Source: Micrococcales bacterium (GTDB lineage: Bacteria; Actinomycetota; Actinomycetes; S36-B12; UBA10799). Taken from it: DNA of 64,000 bases. The notes below the pieces were generated by a model. That model had not been told where the DNA came from. It was given only the letters and a program-made list of their open reading frames with translations, and made no database searches. The translations under genes were made by a program, and so were the position numbers. Every line of letters begins with the position of its first letter. The stretch's first letter is position 1. Below, piece by piece: positions 58,065 to 64,000 of the stretch. Location of the stretch: contig JADKAV010000004.1 of the NCBI GenBank assembly GCA_016719135.1, positions 1-64,000 on the forward strand. The letters run 5' to 3'.

Positions 58065-58580
58065 TCAGCCGGGCCAGGCCGCTGCCAGCAGCTCCCGGGT
58101 CTCCTCCAGAAGAGCCGGCATCGTCTTGGTGCCGCCGACCACCGTGATGAAGTTGGTGTCCCCGCCCCACCGGGGAACGACATGCTGGTGAAGATGTCCG
58201 GCGATGCCGGCACCTCCGATCGCACCCTGGTTCATTCCCAGGTTGAACCCTTGCGGCGCAGCGATCGCCCGCATCGCGGTCATCGCCGCCTGGGTGAAGG
58301 CTGAGAACTCCATCAATTCGGTGGCGTCGAGCTGGGTGTAGTCCGGGATGTGCCGGTAGGGACACACCAGCATGTGACCAGGGTTGTAGGGGTAGAGGTT
58401 CAACACGACGTATGCCACCTCACCCCGGTGGACGATCAACGCCTCCGGATCGTCGAGGCCGGGGACGCGGCAGAAGGGGCAATCGTCACCGGCATCCTGA
58501 TGGGCGGGTCGGTTCTCCCCTTTGATGTACGCGATGCGATGCGGGGTCCACAGCCGGTCCCACGCAGTGGCGCCGGCCAT
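58065..58580 (-). CDS. HIT-family nucleotide hydrolase/phosphorylase
   Basis: Histidine-triad enzyme acting on dinucleoside polyphosphates; the mycobacterial homologue at this location is an AP4A phosphorylase. The 171-residue product has the zinc-type pair CPFC, NLYPYNPGHMLVCPYRHIPDY, NLGMNQGAIGGAGIAGHLHQHVVPRWGGDTNF with the catalytic HLHQHV triad. It is adjacent to thrS, sharing base 58580 with its stop, the same arrangement as in mycobacteria and Streptomyces, and lies in the operon leading to the PIM genes. Confidence 0.95.
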   Translation of the reverse strand: MAGATAWDRLWTPHRIAYIKGENRPAHQDAGDDCPFCRVPGLDDPEALIVHRGEVAYVVLNLYPYNPGHMLVCPYRHIPDYTQLDATELMEFSAFTQAAMTAMRAIAAPQGFNLGMNQGAIGGAGIAGHLHQHVVPRWGGDTNFITVVGGTKTMPALLEETRELLAAAWPG

Positions 58581-60532
58581 CAGACCTGACGCTTCTCGGC
58601 AACAGCTGCGACGATCTCGGCAACCGCGTCTGCGATCGGGATACCGTTGCGTTGCTCGCCGTTGCGATACCGGAAGCTCACCGCCTCCTTCGCGATGTCA
58701 TCATCTCCGGCGATCAGCATGAATGGGACCTTCTGCTTCTGGGCATTGCGGATCTTCTTGGGCATCCGGTCGGCGCTGGTGTCCACTTCTGCGCGAACCC
58801 CTTGGGACCGCAGCAGATCCACGACTCCCTGAAGGTGGCCGATGTGTTGATCGGCCACGGGGATCCCCACCACCGTCACCGGTGCCAGCCAGGCAGGGAA
58901 CGCGCCGGCATAGTGCTCAAGCAGCACCGCGAAGAAACGCTCGATCGAACCGAACAGAGCCCGGTGGATCATGATCGGGCGCTCCCGGGTTCCATCCGGC
59001 CCCTGGTACTCGAGGTCGAACCGTTGCGGCAGCTGGAAGTCGACCTGGATGGTCGACATCTGCCAGGTCCGTCCGATGGCGTCCTTGGCCTGTACCGAGA
59101 TCTTCGGTCCGTAGAACGCCGCGCCGCCCTCGTCCATGACCAGTTCGAGGTCTTGGGCTTTTGCCGCCTCGAACAGAATTTGGGTGGCTTCGTCCCATTC
59201 CTGTTCGGTACCGATGCTCTTCTCGGGATCGCGCGTCGACAACTCCAGGTAGAAGTCGGTCAGCCCGTAGTCCTTGAGCAGATCCAGCACGAATGTCAGC
59301 AGACTGTCGAGTTCGGCGGGCATCTGTTCACGGGTGCAGTAGATGTGCGCATCGTCCTGGGTGAACCCGCGGGCGCGCGTCAATCCCTGAACCACGCCGG
59401 ATTTCTCGTAGCGGTAGACGGTCCCGAACTCGAACAGTCGCAGCGGCAGTTCCCGGTAGGACCGGCCGCGAGCCGAATAGATGAGGTTGTGCATCGGGCA
59501 GTTCATCGGCTTCAGGTAGTACTGCGCGTGGTCCATGTCCATCGGCGGATACATGCCCTCGGCGTACCAGTCGAGGTGCCCGGACTTCTCGAACAGTGCC
59601 GCCTTGGTCACGTGTGGTGTGTTGACGAACTCGTATCCGGCGGCAAGATGGCGTTGCCGCGAGTAGTCCTCCATGACCGTCCGGACGATGCCGCCCTTCG
59701 GATGGAACACCGCCAGGCCGGACCCGATCTCCTCCGGGAAGGAGAACAGGTCAAGCTCCGTGCCGAGTTTGCGGTGGTCGCGCCGTGCCGCCTCCTCCAA
59801 GAAGTGCAGATACGCCTTCAAACCGTCCTTGTGCGGCCAGGCGGTGCCGTAAATGCGCTGCAACTGTTCGTTGTTCTCGTCGGACAGCCAGTACACCGCG
59901 GCCGTACGCATGAGCTTGACCGCGTTCGAGGGGATGTACTTGGTGCTGGGCACGTGCGGCCCCCGGCACAAGTCGGACCAGCACACCGCACCCTTGCGAT
60001 CGATGTTGTCGTAAACGGTGAGCTCGGATCCCCCGGTCTCCATGATCTCGTCGGAATTGCCACCCTTCTTGCCGATCAGTTCGATCTTGAAGGGCTCGGT
60101 CGCGAGCTCCTTGTGGGCCTCCCCTTCGGTAACGACGCGGCGGTGGAAGCGCTGCCCGCTCTTGAGGATCTCGAGCATCCGCTTCTCGATCCGGGTCAGG
60201 TCCTCGGGGTGGAACGGCTCGGCGACCTGGAAGTCGTAGTAGAACCCGTCCTTGACCGGCGGTCCGATGCCCAGTTTCGCCTCCGGAAACAAGTCCTGGA
60301 CGGCTTGGGCCAAGACGTGCGCGGTCGAATGCCGCAGAACGGCCAAGCCCTCGGGGTCCTCGGCACGAACCGGCTCGATCACATCACCCGGCGCGACGCG
60401 GTGATCCAGGTCGCGCAGTTCGCCGTTCACGCGTGCAACCAGCACGGAGCGGTCATCGCCGAGCACCTGGCCAGCGGTCGTCCCGGACTCGACGGCGCGC
60501 GGTTCACCGGACACGATCAGATCAATAGACAC
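58580..60532 (-). CDS. thrS: Threonyl-tRNA synthetase
   Basis: Class II synthetase charging and editing tRNA-Thr. The 650-residue product has an N-terminal TGS domain (SIDLIVSGEPRAVESG), the editing domain with HSTAHVLAQAV, and the aminoacylation core. The core carries MNCPMHNLIYSARGRSYRELPLRLFEFGTVYRYEKSGVVQGLTRARGFTQDDAHIYC and IMIHRALFGSIERFFAVLLEHYAG. The C-terminal anticodon domain has VPFMLIAGDDDIAKEAVSFRYRNGEQ. No T-box leader is seen upstream. Confidence 0.98.
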   Translation of the reverse strand: MSIDLIVSGEPRAVESGTTAGQVLGDDRSVLVARVNGELRDLDHRVAPGDVIEPVRAEDPEGLAVLRHSTAHVLAQAVQDLFPEAKLGIGPPVKDGFYYDFQVAEPFHPEDLTRIEKRMLEILKSGQRFHRRVVTEGEAHKELATEPFKIELIGKKGGNSDEIMETGGSELTVYDNIDRKGAVCWSDLCRGPHVPSTKYIPSNAVKLMRTAAVYWLSDENNEQLQRIYGTAWPHKDGLKAYLHFLEEAARRDHRKLGTELDLFSFPEEIGSGLAVFHPKGGIVRTVMEDYSRQRHLAAGYEFVNTPHVTKAALFEKSGHLDWYAEGMYPPMDMDHAQYYLKPMNCPMHNLIYSARGRSYRELPLRLFEFGTVYRYEKSGVVQGLTRARGFTQDDAHIYCTREQMPAELDSLLTFVLDLLKDYGLTDFYLELSTRDPEKSIGTEQEWDEATQILFEAAKAQDLELVMDEGGAAFYGPKISVQAKDAIGRTWQMSTIQVDFQLPQRFDLEYQGPDGTRERPIMIHRALFGSIERFFAVLLEHYAGAFPAWLAPVTVVGIPVADQHIGHLQGVVDLLRSQGVRAEVDTSADRMPKKIRNAQKQKVPFMLIAGDDDIAKEAVSFRYRNGEQRNGIPIADAVAEIVAAVAEKRQV

Positions 60533-60684
60533 TCGATTGCCTTCCTGGCCACTGGTTCTCGCAGTCTACCGAGGTGGCGGGTGCCGACCGCAGACGTCGG
60601 CCGGGTCACCCCGAGGCGTGCCGGTCGCCGGCCCCAGGCGCGGCAATCGTGCCGGATGGACGGCGCAGCGGATACGGTCGAACA

Positions 60685-61179
60685 GTGCCCGTGACCGTGT
60701 TCGACATCGATGGCGTGCTTGCCGATGTCCGGCATCGACTGCACTTCCTCGACCAAAGGCCCAAGGACTGGCGCGGCTTCTTCTCCGCAGCCGTGGACGA
60801 TCCCGTCCTGGCCTCTGGTCGTCAGGCAGCCGACGAGGCCGTGGCCGCGGGATCCACCATCATCTACGTGACCGGACGGCCCCGCCGCTACCGCCGTGAC
60901 ACCGCAGACTGGCTCGAGCAGAACGGGCTGCCCCGCGGAGAACTGCACATGCGCCCGAATCACGACCGACGTCCAGCCCGGTTCTACAAAGCCGAGATCA
61001 TTCAGACGATTTCCCGTGCGCATGAGCTCGTGGCGGTGGTCGACGACGATGACAAAGTGGTGGATCACCTGCGTGAGCTGGGCCTGCCTGTGCTGCACGC
61101 GACGTGGATGCACACACAGGCCGCCGAGCGGCAACTCGATTTGCTGGAACAGGCGCAGGAGTCCGAAGGCCGAACCTGA
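60685..61179 (+). CDS. HAD-superfamily phosphatase
   Basis: The GTG at 60685 gives a 164-residue protein starting MPVTVFDIDGVLADVRHRLHFL, the DxDG nucleophile motif of HAD phosphatases. The later motifs are IIYVTGRPRRYRRDTADWL (motif II Thr) and HELVAVVDDDDKVVDHLRELGLPVLHATW (motif IV acidic residues). It resembles the stand-alone phosphatase domain of polynucleotide-kinase-3'-phosphatase-like proteins, so a nucleic-acid end or a small metabolite is possible. It is divergent from thrS, with no clear ribosome site. Confidence 0.85.
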   Translation: MPVTVFDIDGVLADVRHRLHFLDQRPKDWRGFFSAAVDDPVLASGRQAADEAVAAGSTIIYVTGRPRRYRRDTADWLEQNGLPRGELHMRPNHDRRPARFYKAEIIQTISRAHELVAVVDDDDKVVDHLRELGLPVLHATWMHTQAAERQLDLLEQAQESEGRT

Positions 61180-61201
61180 CCCGGCGCGCCACGCAGCGGG
61201 C

Positions 61202-62758
61202 CTATGTGCCGAGCGCGCGGATCCTCACGTCGATCTCATGCTGCATCTGCCGGACGATCTCGTCGGGCAGGCCTTCGCTGTCACGCAGCCGCAGCAACTC
61301 CTCCTGCTCGGAACGCATCATCTCCGCCGCGAGTTCTCGTGCGCCCGTCGGGTGGCGTGCAGCCGCTGCATGTTTCGAACTGGCCGAAGCGCGCTCCAGC
61401 CGTTGCTGGGCCCGTGCTCGAAGCGGACCGAGCACCGATGCCGGTAGCGGTGCGTCCCTGCGTTCGGACTCCTGTTCGATCTCCTCGAGCCGGTTGAGCG
61501 CCGCACGGGCCAGGGCCAAGTGGACCCGGCGTTCAGTGGCCACGTCATCGTCCTTCGGCAGATGTACCGCCCGGGCCAGCCAGGCGATGCTCGGTGCCAG
61601 CAGCAAGGAGATGATGACCACCCCGAACGTGATGCTGATCACCAGTTCCCGGTAGGGAATCCGGTCGCCGGCATCTGTGGCAACCGGCACGGTGAACGCG
61701 GCCAGAGCCGAGATCGGGCCGCGGGTTCCAGCCCATGCCGCCACCAGCCAACCCCGGTTCTCCGACAACTGCCCGCTGACAAGGGCCATCAGGAAAACGA
61801 ATGCGAACCGGATCATCACCAGTGTCACGAAGACCACCGGAATCGCCACGGTCAAGGTGGGAATCTGATCCGACGGCAGGGCGTCGAGCACACGGGGCAT
61901 CTCCAGGCCCACCAGGAAGAAGGCCGCCGACTGCAGGATGAACGTGATCGTCATCCAGAGCCCGGTCGCCTGCAGACGCCCGGTGTACGCGACGGCATTG
62001 GATGACCCGTGTGCCACGATCAACGCGGCCAGCACCACCGCGAGAATGCCCGAGCCCTCCAGTGCCTCAGCGCCCACGTACAGCGGCAGCGGAGCCACCA
62101 GGATCAGACCGTTGGCCACGGTGGTGTCGCGAGCCCGCCGCACCACGGAAATGAGCAGCAGTCCCCCGGCAGCCCCGACCAGCAGCCCGCCCAGGACCGA
62201 GGTGACCAGGATCAGGGTCCCCTGCGCAGCCGTCACGCTTCCGGCGGCCGCCGACAACGAGAAGACGCGCAACAACGTCAGGGCAGTCCCGTCGTTGACC
62301 AGGCTCTCACCTTCCAGGATGTTCACCAAGCGCCTGGGCAGGCCCGCCTTGCGGGCGGTGGCCGACACCGCGACCGCGTCGGTAGGACCGAGAATCGCCC
62401 CGAGCGCGAACGCCATCGACGTCCAGATGCCCGGTACCACCCACTGCGCAACCGCACCGACGGCCAAGGCACCCACCACGACCAGTCCCACCGCCAGGAC
62501 CAGTACCGGACGCCTGACTCGCCGCAGGTCCACGATCGAACTCGTCAGCGCCTCGCCGAACACCAGCGGAGCCAGGATCACCACCAGCACGAACTCCGGA
62601 TCGGCGGGGCCCTGCGGGCCGAACGGCGCCAACCCCACCGCGATCCCGGCAAGGATCAGCGGGATCGCCGAGGACCACCCGCGGTTGCGGCAGATCCCGG
62701 CGAGAATCACCGCGATGATCACCGCCCCGCCGATATCGGCCGCTTCGGGGTTCACCAT
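61202..62758 (-). CDS. Na+/H+ antiporter, CPA1 family
   Basis: Polytopic membrane transporter exchanging protons for sodium or potassium. The 518-residue product has about 12 hydrophobic segments. Its ion-binding motifs are FALGAILGPTDAVAVSATARKAGLP and ILEGESLVNDGTALTLLRV, the latter holding the Asn-Asp pair of CPA1 exchangers. GTRGPISALAAFTVP is the conserved late helix. A C-terminal cytoplasmic helical tail of about 120 residues (HLALARAALNRLEEIEQESERR) probably regulates it. It is convergent with the HAD gene and ends 13 bases before the gcvP stop. Confidence 0.94.
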   Translation of the reverse strand: MVNPEAADIGGAVIIAVILAGICRNRGWSSAIPLILAGIAVGLAPFGPQGPADPEFVLVVILAPLVFGEALTSSIVDLRRVRRPVLVLAVGLVVVGALAVGAVAQWVVPGIWTSMAFALGAILGPTDAVAVSATARKAGLPRRLVNILEGESLVNDGTALTLLRVFSLSAAAGSVTAAQGTLILVTSVLGGLLVGAAGGLLLISVVRRARDTTVANGLILVAPLPLYVGAEALEGSGILAVVLAALIVAHGSSNAVAYTGRLQATGLWMTITFILQSAAFFLVGLEMPRVLDALPSDQIPTLTVAIPVVFVTLVMIRFAFVFLMALVSGQLSENRGWLVAAWAGTRGPISALAAFTVPVATDAGDRIPYRELVISITFGVVIISLLLAPSIAWLARAVHLPKDDDVATERRVHLALARAALNRLEEIEQESERRDAPLPASVLGPLRARAQQRLERASASSKHAAAARHPTGARELAAEMMRSEQEELLRLRDSEGLPDEIVRQMQHEIDVRIRALGT

Positions 62759-62771
62759 GCCGCGGGGGCCT

Positions 62772-64000
62772 TCAGGAGTAGTCGCTCACCGGGGCGCACG
62801 TGCAGTGCAGGTTCCGGTCGCCGAAGGCGTTGTCGATGCGACGCGTGGGCGGCCAGTACTTGGTGTCGGCGCCCGCGGGGAACACCGCAGTCCGCCTCGG
62901 GTAGGGCCGGTCCCACTCGTCCACCAGGCACTGTGCGGTGTGCGGGGCATTGCGCAGGACGCTGTCGCCGATCGCCACCGCGCCCGAGCCCACTTCGTCG
63001 ATCTCCGCACGAATGGCGATCATCGCGTCGCAGAACCTGTCGAGTTCGCGCAGGTCCTCGCTCTCGGTGGGTTCGACCATCAGGGTGCCGGCCACGGGGA
63101 AGGACATCGTCGGTGCGTGGAACCCGTAGTCGATGAGCCGTTTGGCGACGTCGTCGACCGTCACGCCGGTACTGCGGGTGATCTCGCGCAGATCCAAGAG
63201 GCACTCATGGGCGACCAGACCGTCCCCGGAGTAGAGCAGCGGATAGTGGTCCTGCAGCCGGGAAGCGACATAGTTGGCCGACACGATCGCCACCTTGGTC
63301 GCCCGGGTGAGACCCTCAGCACCCATCAGTCGCAGGTATACCCACGGGATCATGAGCACTCCCGCACTGCCCCAGGGCGCCCCGGAGACCGGACCCTGAT
63401 CCTTGGGCCCTGCCTGGGTGACCAGCGGATGACCCGGCAGGAACGGCGACAGGTGTGACCGGACCGCGACCGGGCCCACCCCTGGACCGCCGCCGCCGTG
63501 CGGGATGCAGAACGTCTTGTGCAGGTTGAGGTGAGAGACGTCGGCGCCCACTTCGGGCAGCCGCACCAGCCCCAGCAACGCGTTCATGTTCGCGCCGTCG
63601 ACGTACACCTGCCCGCCGGCGTCGTGCACGATGTCGCAGATCTCGCGCAGACCCTTCTCAAAGACCCCGTGGGTCGAGGGGTAGGTCAGCATGATCGCGG
63701 CCAGTCGTGGACCATGTTCGGCGATCTTCGCGCGCACGTCCTCGATGTCGACATCTCCGGCGTCGGTGCACTTCACGACCACGACCTTCAGTCCGGCCAT
63801 GACCGCACTGGCGGCGTTTGTGCCGTGCGCACTGCTGGGGACCAGGCACACGGTGCGCTGGTCATCACCGCGCGACCGGTGGTAGCCCCGGATGGCCAGC
63901 AGACCCGCGAACTCCCCTTGCGAGCCGGCGTTGGGCTGCACGCTGACCCGGTCGTAGCCGGTCACCTCGGCCAGCCACCCTTCCACATCGGCGATCATCT
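62772..64000 (-). CDS. gcvP: Glycine dehydrogenase (decarboxylating), C-terminal part; 5' end outside window
   Basis: P-protein of the glycine cleavage system, a PLP enzyme that decarboxylates glycine. The visible C-terminal 409 or so residues include QPNAGSQGEFAGLLAIRGYH, PSSAHGTNAASAVMAG, TYPSTHGVFE and VYVDGANMNALLGLV. The PLP-binding Lys lies in VSHLNLHKTFCIPHGGGGPGVGPV. The protein ends PTRRIDNAFGDRNLHCTCAPVSDYS. The frame continues past base 64000 without a stop, so about 550 N-terminal residues lie outside. The visible frame is intact. Confidence 0.97.
   Translation of the reverse strand, partial: MIADVEGWLAEVTGYDRVSVQPNAGSQGEFAGLLAIRGYHRSRGDDQRTVCLVPSSAHGTNAASAVMAGLKVVVVKCTDAGDVDIEDVRAKIAEHGPRLAAIMLTYPSTHGVFEKGLREICDIVHDAGGQVYVDGANMNALLGLVRLPEVGADVSHLNLHKTFCIPHGGGGPGVGPVAVRSHLSPFLPGHPLVTQAGPKDQGPVSGAPWGSAGVLMIPWVYLRLMGAEGLTRATKVAIVSANYVASRLQDHYPLLYSGDGLVAHECLLDLREITRSTGVTVDDVAKRLIDYGFHAPTMSFPVAGTLMVEPTESEDLRELDRFCDAMIAIRAEIDEVGSGAVAIGDSVLRNAPHTAQCLVDEWDRPYPRRTAVFPAGADTKYWPPTRRIDNAFGDRNLHCTCAPVSDYS

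Noticed and set aside
60533..60684. T-box or other leader riboswitch before thrS (also looked for before hisS and alaS)
   Set aside because: No T-box antiterminator sequence or specifier stem was found.
58652..60694. 680-codon open frame on the plus strand opposite thrS
   Set aside because: It is the antisense of a fully conserved thrS gene and its product is His/Gln/Arg-rich with no family pattern; typical of high-G+C shadow frames.
61938..63458. 506-codon open frame on the plus strand opposite the antiporter and gcvP
   Set aside because: It spans the convergent ends of two well-supported minus-strand genes and has no family features.

Overview
The window is high-G+C, densely packed actinobacterial chromosome. 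Three things point to the class Actinomycetes: a phosphatidylinositol-mannoside lipid operon (pgsA, acyltransferase, pimA), an ANTAR response regulator of the PdtaR type, and two DUF222/13E12-type HNH endonuclease genes. The order of housekeeping genes is also the one usual in this class. I cannot name a genus. No rRNA, CRISPR array, prophage or insertion sequence was seen, and no gene-free stretch exceeds about 300 bases.

Layout, left to right. 1-2.1 kb: the start of a branched-chain-amino-acid-type ABC substrate-binding lipoprotein, pdtaR, and a tRNA with anticodon CAA. 2.1-7.2 kb (minus strand): nusB, efp, pepQ, aroQ, aroB, aroK, aroC. 7.3-27.4 kb: a type IV pilus region lying between aroC and aroE. 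It holds pilO/N/M and a pilP-position gene, prepilin peptidase, three minor-pilin-like genes and pilA, then pilC, pilT, pilB, and DUF4388 and Roadblock/LC7 genes. A histidine phosphatase, an HNH endonuclease and a four-PAS GGDEF-EAL protein sit inside it. 27.5-37.9 kb (minus): aroE, mltG, ruvX, alaS, a small membrane protein gene, rarA, aspS, hisS and a metallo-beta-lactamase-fold hydrolase. 38.1-41.7 kb (plus): a membrane-anchored cyclophilin, a DUF349 protein and the second HNH endonuclease. 41.8-52.7 kb (minus): relA/rsh, secF, secD, yajC, ruvB, ruvA, ruvC, a wax ester synthase/diacylglycerol acyltransferase, yebC and pdxT. 52.7-60.5 kb (mostly minus): pdxS, a LemA-like protein, pimA, PIM acyltransferase, pgsA, a HIT hydrolase and thrS, with one unrecognised plus-strand gene. 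60.7-64 kb: a HAD phosphatase, a Na+/H+ antiporter and the C-terminal part of gcvP.

How it works together. The aro genes on both sides of the pilus region make up most of the shikimate pathway (aroB, aroQ, aroE, aroK, aroC). The pilus genes supply the major pilin, minor pilins, inner-membrane assembly platform (PilM/N/O/C), extension motor (PilB), retraction motor (PilT) and peptidase, with no outer-membrane secretin. That set fits a retractile pilus in a Gram-positive-type envelope. Roadblock, DUF4388 and c-di-GMP genes beside it suggest dedicated control.

Caution on sequence quality. Several genes between 3.4 and 22 kb carry apparent frame breaks (pepQ, aroB, aroK, aroC, pilC and two minor pilins). 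Most look like one base missing from a short G or C run. Because the aro genes should be needed for growth, sequencing or assembly error is the likelier cause for most. pepQ also seems to lack about 130 bases.
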